Virus record (IMG/VR): IMGVR_UViG_3300049847_000273
Coordinates: 1 to 54,774 of that record
DNA length: 54,774 nt
From: a virus
Strand: one strand, 5' to 3'
The translations under genes and the position numbers were made by a program. How positions within the stretch are numbered: the stretch's first letter is position 1; the number at the start of each line of letters is the position of its first letter. The notes beneath the pieces are model-generated. The model ran no database searches. It saw only the letters and a list, made by a program, of their open reading frames with translations, and was not told the origin of the DNA. Shown here one piece after another: positions 32,226 to 39,181 of the stretch.

Positions 32226-32471
32226 TTAAATTACTTTGGATAAAATGATGTAAATATCGTTTACTGTTTTGGCGTACTCAAAATCTTGATCCACTAAATT
32301 ACAACTAAATGCTTTTTCTAGTTCGCAAATTAAATCAATTACGTCTAGGCTGTCCATTCCTAGTTCGTCTTTCAGCAATGAATTGCTTTTTATTTCTGAA
32401 TGTGGCACATCATTTAGGTAGGATAGCCAATCTACTACTACGTCCTTTTGGTCTTGGGTTAATTCTGTCAT
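32226..32471 (-). CDS. Acyl carrier protein
   Basis: 81 residues with the full carrier-protein pattern: helix I, then LLKDELGMDSLDVIDLICELE (phosphopantetheine site Ser41 in D-S-L) and the closing helix TVNDIYIILSK. A host ACP synthase should be able to attach phosphopantetheine. It is placed between the RusA-like and a hypothetical gene in the replication module. No fatty-acid or polyketide enzyme gene is near, so its partner must be a host enzyme or a phage protein. The N terminus ELTQDQKD resembles ELTQEQKD in the gene at 32991. Rarely reported in phages. Confidence 0.85.
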   Translation of the reverse strand: MTELTQDQKDVVVDWLSYLNDVPHSEIKSNSLLKDELGMDSLDVIDLICELEKAFSCNLVDQDFEYAKTVNDIYIILSKVI

Positions 32472-32482
32472 ATTTCTTTTTT

Positions 32483-33016
32483 TTATTTGAAAAATAAATC
32501 TAACTCTTTTTGTTCTGATTTGACTACTCCGTAAATACGAAATATCATTTTATGCTCGCCTTTTACAAACTTTAGCTTTATCTCGTCTACACACTTTGTA
32601 TTGTCATCATTTATCGTTCTAGTAGTGATGATTGGCTTTTTGTGTTTTAAAGCTCTTACTATTTGTTGTTGCGTTGGTGTTTTCAATATATCCAAAACCA
32701 ACTTAATCCAAAAGTTTGCTTTATTGTCAAGGTCGATGTGCTTGGTGCTGTGATACTCAAACTCCAACCTTAGCTTCTCCAATTCCGGTAATCTTTCAAA
32801 GTACGGATACAAATACTCCTTGCTCTCTTGGATTATCTTTGATGTCAAATGGAACGATGTTCTGTCTGAGTAAAATAGGTTTCCAGTTAAATAGAATTCC
32901 TGCTTTGTAACCAACTTACCTTTTGAATCAAATTTCTGTTTTTTATACTTTAACGTCCATTTCGAGGGCGGGTCTAAAAGTACAATTTCTTTAATTAGAG
33001 GATATTCCTGATTCAT
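32483..33016 (-). CDS. RusA-like Holliday junction resolvase (probable)
   Basis: 177 residues. The middle has HIDLDNKANFWIKLVLDIL and later TRTINDDNTKCVDEIKLKF, which match the RusA pattern (D-x-D-N then D-D with a following basic residue). RusA-type enzymes cut four-way DNA junctions made in recombination. The protein is somewhat longer than classic RusA (120 residues) because of an N-terminal extension. It fits with the nearby NinG-like, RecT and SSB genes. Confidence 0.6.
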   Translation of the reverse strand: MNQEYPLIKEIVLLDPPSKWTLKYKKQKFDSKGKLVTKQEFYLTGNLFYSDRTSFHLTSKIIQESKEYLYPYFERLPELEKLRLEFEYHSTKHIDLDNKANFWIKLVLDILKTPTQQQIVRALKHKKPIITTRTINDDNTKCVDEIKLKFVKGEHKMIFRIYGVVKSEQKELDLFFK

Positions 33017-33236
33017 ATTTTGTGTCTTTAATTCCTAATTCAAACATTTTTTTTATCAACTTTTGCATAGCTGTTGCATGGTCATTTTCCTCCCTTAGTT
33101 TTTCGTATTGATTATTTGCGTCTTTCAAATTCCAAATAACACATCTGCTCTTTTCAAGCCAATGGATTAATTGCCTATTCAAAGTCCAATCATCCATTCT
33201 GTAATCCTTTTGTTCTTGGGTTAATTCTACTTTCAT
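32991..33236 (-). CDS. Small hypothetical protein (81 aa)
   Basis: 81 residues, helical and charged, starting MKVELTQEQKDYRMDDW. The first 25 bases of its coding part match the start of the ACP gene at 23 of 25 positions, giving nearly the same N-terminal motif, although the rest is unrelated. It overlaps the RusA-like gene by 26 bases. Function unknown. Confidence 0.5.
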   Translation of the reverse strand: MKVELTQEQKDYRMDDWTLNRQLIHWLEKSRCVIWNLKDANNQYEKLREENDHATAMQKLIKKMFELGIKDTKYESGISSN

Positions 33237-33466
33237 TGTTTTTCTTTTAGTTTGTTGTAGTAAAAAATTACTGTTAATGCTATGGATTCATTTAAGTCGT
33301 TTGCTGACACTTTTTTGTTAAACCGAATCTTTTTACCGTTTGTATCTACTTCGATAAACCATTCGCCTAAAACAGATACAGGATACACTTTAATTCCGTT
33401 TTCATGCACAAAATAAATCTGCTCAGGACTAGCCGTTTTTCTGAAGGAACTCGATTTCTTTTTCAA
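33233..33466 (-). CDS. Small hypothetical protein (77 aa)
   Basis: 77 residues, basic start MKKKSSSFRKTAS, then a beta-like region (NGIKVYPVSVLGEWFIEVD) and a C-terminal helix (ESIALTVIFYYNKLKE). Overlaps genes on both sides by 4 and 38 bases, showing close packing of the operon. No family recognised. Confidence 0.5.
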   Translation of the reverse strand: MKKKSSSFRKTASPEQIYFVHENGIKVYPVSVLGEWFIEVDTNGKKIRFNKKVSANDLNESIALTVIFYYNKLKEKQ

Positions 33467-33875
33467 GTGATTCTTTTTCTTTTTGATGCTTGTTTTGCAG
33501 TTGAATAATCTCTAATTCTAGTTTTTTCTTCTCTGACAATAGTTGCGAATTTCTCTTTTCTGTTGCTATGTATTCTGCCACAGCAGACTGAGATATGGTT
33601 TCTAGGTTCATGCAATAAGACTGTAATCGCCAAACGGATTGTAGTAGTAGAATAATCTCATCTTTTCGTTTATCGCCATCCTTTAAAGCCGTAGCCCATT
33701 TTGTAAAAGCATCACCCAAAAATAAAAAGTCTTGTTCCTTTTGGTTTAAAGCTATCCATTGCGCTGTATCGGCAAAATCAAAACGCTCTCTTTTTCTCTT
33801 GATGTATTCAAGATGCAAATTGGCTTGTTTTAATTCTAGTTGTTTTGCCATTTCTAACTGTTCTTCTATTGTCAT
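33429..33875 (-). CDS. Coiled-coil hypothetical protein (148 aa)
   Basis: 148 residues, almost all helical. Residues 105-145 (SEKKKLELEIIQLQNKHQKE) form a clear coiled coil. It lies between the ATPase and small genes in the replication block. It may be an adaptor for the ATPase; no family is recognised. Confidence 0.5.
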   Translation of the reverse strand: MTIEEQLEMAKQLELKQANLHLEYIKRKRERFDFADTAQWIALNQKEQDFLFLGDAFTKWATALKDGDKRKDEIILLLQSVWRLQSYCMNLETISQSAVAEYIATEKRNSQLLSEKKKLELEIIQLQNKHQKEKESLEKEIEFLQKNG

Positions 33876-33886
33876 CGTTTTTGATT

Positions 33887-34870
33887 TTAAAATGGAATAT
33901 CGCTGTCTTCCTCGTCTAGTGATTCTGATACTTCCTCATACACTTGGGTGCCGATTGGCTTGAACTTCTCTTTCTTAGCATATACTTTTTCGCCTTGGTA
34001 CATCCAATAAAACTTTGCTAAGTTCCTGTCGAAATAAAGTTCTACTTTTCCAACACTTGCTACGCTCTTTGGTTTGGCTTTGGTAATCATCACATCTACT
34101 GCGTTGGGATGTCCACTTTGCCTATGGACGGTAATCATACATTTTCCTGAATCATACCACGTTCCTCCTCCTTTCAAATCGTATGGCGTTGGAGGTTTTC
34201 TTTGGCCGTCTTTATCGGCTTCTGTTTTTACAGGGTGAATAATGGTAAAGAAATGCATCTTGTGTAACTCAGACATTGAATTTCGGTAACTCAACACGTC
34301 ATCCAAATATTTATCATCCCTTGCAAAACCTTCTCCCTCCATCCCTACTCCATGCTTCATGTCTTTCCAAGAATCTATTGTAGCTGTTTGTATTCCTCCA
34401 TCTACATCTTTGTTCATTTGAGCTGCAATATCCCAAAACTCATAGGGTGTAATTTTCACCTTAAGATTGTCTTTGACCATAATTCTAAAATGATGTAACA
34501 CCCAATCTAAATTACGATCCACTTCTTGTTCTGAAATATAATTGGAATTTACAAAACGTTTATCAAATGTCTTTCCGGAAACTTTATGAATTAGGATTGC
34601 AACAATTTCATTTTTATCTCCAACATCCGGAACGTAAAGCAAATGTTTCCATCCATAAAACAAAGATGTGTTCAAAAGTAATTCAAGAAGGAATTCGCTC
34701 TTACCTGATCCAGGAAAACCTGTAATATCTGTAACCCCTGGAAGTGCCATGCTATATTTTTCATCAAGCAAAGGAAACCCTAAATAACACCCTCTTAAAG
34801 CACCGCTTTCCCTATAAACCATCATACCATCTCTGATACTGTTGTCAACTATTGAAAATCCTTCTTTCAT
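33887..34870 (-). CDS. RecA/DnaB-fold ATPase
   Basis: 327 residues. Walker A GFPGSGKSE (51-59) and a RecA-like core with KHLLYVPDVGDKNEIV; a later hydrophobic strand HFFTIIHPVKTEADKDG may carry Walker B functions. This layout matches phage-encoded DnaB-like or RecA-like ATPases that load or move on DNA. Its C terminus is acidic and ends DSDIPF, much like an SSB acidic tip. Gene order with SSB, RusA-like and RecT genes supports a replication or recombination role. Confidence 0.75.
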   Translation of the reverse strand: MKEGFSIVDNSIRDGMMVYRESGALRGCYLGFPLLDEKYSMALPGVTDITGFPGSGKSEFLLELLLNTSLFYGWKHLLYVPDVGDKNEIVAILIHKVSGKTFDKRFVNSNYISEQEVDRNLDWVLHHFRIMVKDNLKVKITPYEFWDIAAQMNKDVDGGIQTATIDSWKDMKHGVGMEGEGFARDDKYLDDVLSYRNSMSELHKMHFFTIIHPVKTEADKDGQRKPPTPYDLKGGGTWYDSGKCMITVHRQSGHPNAVDVMITKAKPKSVASVGKVELYFDRNLAKFYWMYQGEKVYAKKEKFKPIGTQVYEEVSESLDEEDSDIPF

Positions 34871-34879
34871 TTCTTGTTT

Positions 34880-35281
34880 TTAGTAATTAATATGGCCATC
34901 CGTTTTACCTATTATTGGTTTCATTCTCAATGTGCCACTTGCTTTAGCTTTTCTAATCCAATTTTTCAAGGTTAGAAACCAACCCAATTCAGTTGTTGTA
35001 TTCCCTTTTTCGGACCAAGCTAGAGCTTCCTCAATGTAGATTTTCAAATCTACTCCTGCATATTCCTTCACAAATTTCTTATCGAACGAAAGCTCTTTTC
35101 GTAGCTCTTGGTAATCACTCCACTTACAATCTCTGAAATATATTTTAGACGATTGCTTGGCCGACACCTCTACCTTCAACAAGTCTTTTATCTTGAATTT
35201 GATTTCTTTTATTGTTGGCTCTTTGTCGTTGGCCTTTTCGTAGGCTAAAATCCAACTTTGAAGTTTTTTTAGTTTTTCCAT
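34880..35281 (-). CDS. Hypothetical replication-module protein (133 aa)
   Basis: 133 residues, basic and helical (KLKKLQSWILAYEKANDKEP, IKFKIKDLLKVEVS). The pattern of short winged-helix-like segments would suit a DNA-binding loader next to the ATPase gene, 9 bases downstream. Tentative. It ends KPIIGKTDGHINY. Confidence 0.45.
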   Translation of the reverse strand: MEKLKKLQSWILAYEKANDKEPTIKEIKFKIKDLLKVEVSAKQSSKIYFRDCKWSDYQELRKELSFDKKFVKEYAGVDLKIYIEEALAWSEKGNTTTELGWFLTLKNWIRKAKASGTLRMKPIIGKTDGHINY

Positions 35282-35283
35282 AG

Positions 35284-35517
35284 TTAAAAAGGTAGTTTGT
35301 TTTTAGGTATTTTTTCTAATTGACTTCTTAAATAAGTCAAAGACTTAAATTTGCCGTTAATGATATAGCCTATACAGTTATTATTTGTGACTTGTTTTAT
35401 TAATCTACCACTCTTGGAATTGTAACAAAGTCCGCAAGTGGTAAATAAATAATTATTCGCAATTTTTAAACGGTATTTACAAGTGTAATGTACTGTGATT
35501 GTTACTGTTGCGCTCAT
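35284..35517 (-). CDS. Small protein with possible zinc site (77 aa)
   Basis: From the Met at 35517 (MSATVTITVHYTCKYRL). Beta-like first half, then YLFTTCGLCYNSKSGRLIKQ with C-x-x-C, and a basic end. It overlaps the 39-residue membrane peptide gene in another frame at its start and is only 2 bases from the next gene, so it joins the cassette array to the replication operon. Unknown function. Confidence 0.5.
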   Translation of the reverse strand: MSATVTITVHYTCKYRLKIANNYLFTTCGLCYNSKSGRLIKQVTNNNCIGYIINGKFKSLTYLRSQLEKIPKNKLPF

Positions 35518-35596
35518 AGTAAATGTAGTTGTAGCCAATAGTTAGCAGTAATGCTATGAAGTAGATTCGTTTTTTTCTTTCAACAATTGGTTGCAT
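35477..35596 (-). CDS. Membrane microprotein (39 aa) at the left end of the cassette array
   Basis: ATG at 35596, TAA at 35477. Basic start MQPIVERKKRIYF, then a hydrophobic segment IALLLTIGYNYIYYE, then a polar tail. It lies just after the spacer 35637-35723 and overlaps the next gene in another frame. Could be the sixth cassette gene. Layout and position are the only support. Confidence 0.45.
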   Translation of the reverse strand: MQPIVERKKRIYFIALLLTIGYNYIYYERNSNNHSTLHL

Positions 35597-35634
35597 AATA
35601 TTTTATTTAATTTGTTAGTGTAAAAAAGCCGAGA

Positions 35635-35727
35635 ATATAACATACGCTTGTAGCTATATGCTAGAAACTCCCTGCTATTATTCACGATTGCGGTGGCATA
35701 CAGCTACAAGCTTTCCCGTTATAAGTG
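35635..35727 (-). repeat. attC-like palindromic spacer S5
   Basis: Imperfect palindrome: arms GCTTGTAGCTATATGC (about 35645-35660) and GCATACAGCTACAAGC (about 35697-35712) inside ATAAC/GTTAT ends. On the gene strand it begins at the stop codon of the cassette 5 gene (TATAACGGG) and ends GTATGTTATAT. The core words differ most from the other spacers. Confidence 0.6.
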
Positions 35728-36030
35728 ATTTTCTGAAAGACGAAACTCAACTAAAGTAGAAATCCACGTTTCGGAATAATTATGTGTAGTTCCGTCTTTA
35801 AAAAAAACTTTATAAATAACGCTATTTGCTTTTTCGTTAATGTGGCTATATTCTAACTTTTCAATTGGCTTTCTTTCGTTTTTATCGCCATAGCGAGTAA
35901 ATGTTTTTTCAATTTTTATTTTATCAATATTGCCTCCATATTTAAAATATTCGTGTAACCCAATCTCCTTATAAAAACCACTTATAACAGTCGTTTGTGG
36001 TAATTGGGTTTCTGTCTTTAATTTATTCAT
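35719..36030 (-). CDS. Cassette 5 gene: hypothetical protein (103 aa)
   Basis: Met at 36030 (MNKLKTETQLPQTT) is the likely start; the extension to 36102 runs into the spacer. 103 residues, basic, with a beta-rich body (SHINEKANSVIYKVFFKDGT). Stop codon TAA is the first part of the next palindrome. No membrane part and no known family. Confidence 0.55.
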   Translation of the reverse strand: MNKLKTETQLPQTTVISGFYKEIGLHEYFKYGGNIDKIKIEKTFTRYGDKNERKPIEKLEYSHINEKANSVIYKVFFKDGTTHNYSETWISTLVEFRLSENHL

Positions 36031-36084
36031 TGTTTTGTATTTGTTATGATTAGTGATTATTAGGTGATTCGGCTTACTTTTACG

Positions 36085-36115
36085 CACTAACCACACAAGC
36101 AAAACGTTAGGGCAA
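36085..36115 (-). repeat. Shortened attC-like spacer S4
   Basis: Only about 31 bases: CACTAAC (36085-36091), ACACAAGC, then GTTAGGGCAA (36106-36115). It has both core ends and part of the inner box found in S3 (ACACGCTACAAGC) but lacks the stem between. It looks like an attC site that lost its middle. Confidence 0.55.
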
Positions 36116-36118
36116 ATA

Positions 36119-36556
36119 CTACATTTTGCTCATTAAAGAGCAATAATTTTCAATTGCATTTTCAAAGGTATTTCCAAAAGCATAGTTTTCGCTTTCTTGT
36201 AGATTTATAAAATCTAAACCATGACAGCAAAATTCATTACCGTCTTTTTCTACTTGTATTTTCCACCATTCTTTTTGAACATTACTTTTATTACACGAGT
36301 CACATACAAATGTTCCTCCGTAAGAAAAAGGGAAACAATCTGATTTCTCACATTTGAAAACGTATGTAAATGCTATTCCATCTTCTTTTGCCATTTTTTT
36401 AGCGTATTCAAAACCTTGCGTTTCTAAATACCATTGTCCAACATTTCCATAATCAGCTTTTTTTGGTTCTGAACCTCCATTAATAAACTGATTAAATCCT
36501 GCACAAGTTGAAGGACTAGCTTTAATTAAATCTTGAGCAAATTTTAAATTTTTCAT
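36119..36556 (-). CDS. Cassette 4 gene: cysteine-rich hypothetical protein (145 aa)
   Basis: Met at 36556 (MKNLKFAQDLIKASP). 145 residues with 8 cysteines, including KCEKSDCFPF and FVCDSCNKSN; the two CxxC-like pairs plus the later CC suggest a zinc-binding fold. No family is recognised. Stop is followed within 3 bases by the R''-like core TTGCCCTAAC, as in integron cassettes. Confidence 0.6.
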   Translation of the reverse strand: MKNLKFAQDLIKASPSTCAGFNQFINGGSEPKKADYGNVGQWYLETQGFEYAKKMAKEDGIAFTYVFKCEKSDCFPFSYGGTFVCDSCNKSNVQKEWWKIQVEKDGNEFCCHGLDFINLQESENYAFGNTFENAIENYCSLMSKM

Positions 36557-36583
36557 AATAATTTTTAGTTTAATAATACGTAC

Positions 36584-36724
36584 TTGCCCTAACACACGCT
36601 ACAAGCAAGCTCGGCAATTGACTGTATTTGTTAATAATTTTGTACTTGTTTATATTTGTTTTTTAACCGAAAGATTACGCCTCTTTAATCCCAACCTGCG
36701 TGTAGCGCGGGAACGTTAGGGATA
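36584..36724 (-). repeat. attC-like palindromic spacer S3
   Basis: About 140 bases. On the gene strand it starts TATCCCTAACG..GCGCTACACGC and ends TGTAGCGTGTGTTAGGGCAA; outer and inner boxes are mutually inverted. The loop is AT-rich and contains AACAAGTACAAAA and ATTAACAAATAC words shared with S1. Confidence 0.75.
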
Positions 36725-36740
36725 ACCGCCTAGATTGTGG

Positions 36741-36977
36741 CTAAAGCCTATCTCCTTCTGTATCTCCAGAAGTATCTTGTCTTATCATTTTTTCAGTACC
36801 TTCTCTTGGAGTAAATGTTACATTTTTTCCTGCCTTTAAGTGCGAACCTCCTTCTGTATGAATATATTTATTGCTAACAGACAAAACTTTTGCACCTTTG
36901 TAATTTGTTCCTGTTAAGTTTGCTTCTAAATAATCTCTTTGAAATGAATTTGCATTTCCGCTAATTTTTTTTGACAT
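36741..36977 (-). CDS. Cassette 3 gene: hypothetical protein (78 aa)
   Basis: 78 residues, basic N-terminal (MSKKISGNANSFQRDYLEAN), Gly-rich middle (GGSHLKAGKNVTFTPREG) with a repeated beta pattern, and ending RQDTSGDTEGDRL. No membrane segment, no Cys. Family unknown. Upstream junction GTTAGGGATA and post-stop core TATCCCTAAC are exact reverse complements. Confidence 0.6.
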   Translation of the reverse strand: MSKKISGNANSFQRDYLEANLTGTNYKGAKVLSVSNKYIHTEGGSHLKAGKNVTFTPREGTEKMIRQDTSGDTEGDRL

Positions 36978-37012
36978 AATTTCAATTTTTATTTGATTAA
37001 TGTTTCGTGGTA

Positions 37013-37095
37013 TATCCCTAACACTCGTTACACGCTCCAGCCGAAACTATCCAGCGTGCTAGGCTGGCATCGTGTAGCGAGGGGCCGTTGTAGGC
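37013..37095 (-). repeat. attC-like palindromic spacer S2
   Basis: About 83 bases, the clearest palindrome of the set. On the gene strand: GCCTACAAC..CCTCGCTACACGATGCCAGCC, loop of about 20, then GGCTGGAGCGTGTAACGAG..GTTAGGGATA. Inner arms match over most positions with a one-base bulge, as in classical attC sites with an unpaired base. Confidence 0.8.
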
Positions 37096-37100
37096 AATGG

Positions 37101-37289
37101 CTACGATTCCGTTTCAATTGAACTATTTTTAGATGCATTTTTAAGGCATCCAATTTTAAACGCATCATTGTAATAGGATAATAACCCCATCACTTCAAAA
37201 TCTGAAAAACCATCTACTTTAAAAGATGTTTTAGTTCCATCTTCATTTACTTCTTGTTTTATTACAATTTTTTTAATTTCTATTTCCAT
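37101..37289 (-). CDS. Cassette 2 gene: hypothetical protein (62 aa)
   Basis: Met at 37289 (MEIEIKKIVIKQEVNEDGTK); the extension to 37409 would translate the spacer. 62 residues, beta-like start, then helix DFEVMGLLSYYNDAFKIGCLK. Such short proteins resemble small phage-host proteins but no family is recognised. Stop is 5 bases before the core GCCTACAAC. Confidence 0.6.
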   Translation of the reverse strand: MEIEIKKIVIKQEVNEDGTKTSFKVDGFSDFEVMGLLSYYNDAFKIGCLKNASKNSSIETES

Positions 37290-37318
37290 AATTACTTTTA
37301 GTTTTAAAACCCGCCACA

Positions 37319-37453
37319 GCCTACAACAGCAGTTACAAGACAAACGGGCATTTGTTATTAATTTTTTAATTGTTTTGTACTTTTTAGTTTTGGTTTTTAA
37401 TCGAAGCATAAGGCGTACTTTTCCTTAACTACCGTTATGCTTTAACGTTAGCA
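37319..37453 (-). repeat. attC-like spacer S1
   Basis: About 135 bases. On the gene strand it begins with TGCTAACG and GCATAACGG and ends TTGTAACTGCTGTTGTAGGC. The stem is weaker than in S2 and S3. The AT-rich loop contains GTACAAAACAATTAA and ATTAATAACAAATG, similar to S3. Confidence 0.55.
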
Positions 37454-37459
37454 GTAATA

Positions 37460-37771
37460 CTACGAAAATCGTAAATTAAGACTACATAATCCGCAAATAA
37501 TACCCAATATAAATATTATCAAAATACGTCTTGCATGATTTGATTCTAATCTCCATTCATCAGCTATATTAGTATAAATAAGAAAAAAAATAGTATAAAT
37601 AAAAAATACTAAAAGCGCAAATTGTCTTAATTGTATATTTTCTTTTAGTTCAAATATCCATTGCCAAGGGTTTTTAAATTCAAATATTAAAAAAGACCTT
37701 ACTAAATAAGATACCCAATAAATGCCGTTTGATATTAAAAAAATATCTTTTACTTTGTTTTTAGTTGTCAT
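37460..37771 (-). CDS. Cassette 1 gene: membrane protein (103 aa)
   Basis: 103 residues with three likely hydrophobic segments (about 12-31, 51-67 and 82-98; e.g. FALLVFFIYTIFFLIY and RILIIFILGIICGLCS). It may be an inner-membrane protein; family unknown. First gene of the array, behind the array promoter. The stop codon lies 7 bases before the core TGCTAAC. Confidence 0.6.
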   Translation of the reverse strand: MTTKNKVKDIFLISNGIYWVSYLVRSFLIFEFKNPWQWIFELKENIQLRQFALLVFFIYTIFFLIYTNIADEWRLESNHARRILIIFILGIICGLCSLNLRFS

Positions 37772-37801
37772 AACATATTTATTTTTAAAAATCCGTACTA
37801 T

Positions 37802-37808
37802 TGCTAAC
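37802..37808 (-). repeat. Upstream junction core of cassette 1
   Basis: GTTAGCA on the gene strand, the reverse complement of TGCTAAC after the stop of the same cassette (37453-37447). The region further upstream (to about 37880) contains GTGTTAGTACC and the short hairpin CCTG..CAGG and might include an attI-like or residual site. Confidence 0.5.
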
Positions 37809-37934
37809 GTTTTAATATTAATTGTTTTGTGTTAAAAAAAATAAACAAAAAAAGTCATGCATTCCCTGGTTCGGCAGGTACTAACACAACTTTTTCTGTT
37901 TACTATTTATATCTGCTTCCGAACTCAGACACTG

Positions 37935-37964
37935 CAAATATATAGTTTTATTTTAATACACAAA
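37935..37964 (-). promoter_or_regulatory. Promoter of the cassette array
   Basis: Minus strand TATATTTG (37942-37935) with TTTG at 37964-37961, 18 bases apart. It reads into the array and lies just downstream of the terminator of the lysis genes, as an integron Pc promoter would. The 283-base gap 37772-38054 holds this promoter, a roughly 150-base leader and that terminator. Confidence 0.75.
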
Positions 37965-37991
37965 ACTTTTATTTGTTTTTTTTAATAAAAA

Positions 37992-38014
37992 AAGCCTAGC
38001 TACTACACTAGGCT
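37992..38014 (-). terminator. Hairpin terminator after lysis genes
   Basis: Stem AAGCCTAG / CTAGGCTT (8 bp) followed on the minus strand by a T run. It separates the virion-lysis operon from the cassette array. Confidence 0.75.
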
Positions 38015-38054
38015 TAATTCGAGGTTAACTACTCCTCTTGAACCAAAATGAAAA

Positions 38055-38621
38055 TCATTTTTGCTTTTCAATTCTTATAACTCGGCTTTCACCGCACTCA
38101 TCAAAGACTTTTGCTGTCATTTCTTTTCTTCCTAGCCACCTTGTTTTTATTCCTAAAAACTTCCACTCTCTCCTTTGCCAATAAGCTACAGCATCCATTT
38201 TGTTTTTGAATTGGCGATTTTGAATGATCACTCCTGAACTATCTACATAACCCCTAATGACCAAACATTTTGAACTGTCAACAAAAGGTCCAACTGGATA
38301 TTTTTTTATTAAAGTGTCTTTGTAATTGTATTTTACCGTGACGATTTCTTTGATTCTATCCGTTTTAATTCCAGCTTCTGCGAGCTTGTTTTTCAAATCG
38401 GTATTCTCATACTCAAAATGTTGTTTTAATTCATTAGCACTTAGAATTTGTGTTGAAAAACGCAAACTATCTGCTTTTCGCAATTGTTCTGCATTCGAAG
38501 ATAAACGTTCATTTTCTGCTTTTTTAAACTCATTGTCTTTGTAAAGCCAAACAACCCAAATAATCAAAGCCGTTATTCCCAGCAGCTTGATGTTTTTTAT
38601 GATTAAATCTAGTGTAATCAT
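38055..38621 (-). CDS. Spanin-like membrane-anchored protein (188 aa)
   Basis: 188 residues. One N-terminal transmembrane segment (LLGITALIIWVVWLY, about 13-27) followed by a helical coiled-coil region (FKKAENERLSSNAEQLRKA) and a C-terminal domain with PVGPFVDSSKCLVIRG. It overlaps the amidase gene by 4 bases. This layout and position fit an inner-membrane spanin or lysis accessory protein; it could also be a phage structural protein. Confidence 0.55.
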   Translation of the reverse strand: MITLDLIIKNIKLLGITALIIWVVWLYKDNEFKKAENERLSSNAEQLRKADSLRFSTQILSANELKQHFEYENTDLKNKLAEAGIKTDRIKEIVTVKYNYKDTLIKKYPVGPFVDSSKCLVIRGYVDSSGVIIQNRQFKNKMDAVAYWQRREWKFLGIKTRWLGRKEMTAKVFDECGESRVIRIEKQK

Positions 38622-39163
38622 ATCATATTTTCGTATTTAATTACAATGTCTGCTATGTCTTTGGCTAATTGTTCTTTATTTTCTTGATAAGCTTCAATAT
38701 CGCTTTTGTTTGAAATAAAGCACAACTCTAATAAACAAACAATTCCACTTTCTCGCATTAAACCTAATCGACCTCTATGGCTTTGCGCTTCGTTTATAAT
38801 ACCTCTATTTTTAATTCCAAGCCTAAAGGCTGTTGCTTCTACTAATTCTTTAGCAAATGCATTGTCTAGTCTATCCGCATCCATACTTACAAGCGAAGTA
38901 CATCCTGTTGCGGTTGGCTTGTCGGAAGCATCAAAATGAAATTCTAAAACAACTGATGCGCTACCTGTTTTTATTCGTTCTAGGTATTGCGCTAGTCTTT
39001 CATCGTCATTATCTGATGTATAAGGTACGTTTTTAGCTTTTAGCTCACTTATTACTAAGTTTCTAAATTCAACCGCTAAATTAGCTTCTGTGTAGCCGTT
39101 GCCTACTGCTCCGCTATCTGTTTTAATTCCATTTGGGTTATGCCCTGCCGAGATGAATACCAT
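38618..39163 (-). CDS. N-acetylmuramoyl-L-alanine amidase (endolysin)
   Basis: 181 residues, Amidase_3 type. Zinc ligands: His8 (ISAGHNPNG), Glu26 (YTEANLA), His76 (LEFHFDAS); catalytic Glu146 (CLLELCFISN). It cuts the amide bond between the sugar and peptide of the cell wall and lyses the host. It follows the fibre and holin-like genes and precedes the spanin-like gene, a usual lysis block. Confidence 0.9.
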   Translation of the reverse strand: MVFISAGHNPNGIKTDSGAVGNGYTEANLAVEFRNLVISELKAKNVPYTSDNDDERLAQYLERIKTGSASVVLEFHFDASDKPTATGCTSLVSMDADRLDNAFAKELVEATAFRLGIKNRGIINEAQSHRGRLGLMRESGIVCLLELCFISNKSDIEAYQENKEQLAKDIADIVIKYENMI

Positions 39164-39181
39164 AGTTTTTAATTTTTTTGT

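Noticed and set aside
37290-37409. N-terminal extension of the cassette 2 gene
   Set aside because: It would translate the spacer S1; the Met at 37289 gives a protein-like start.
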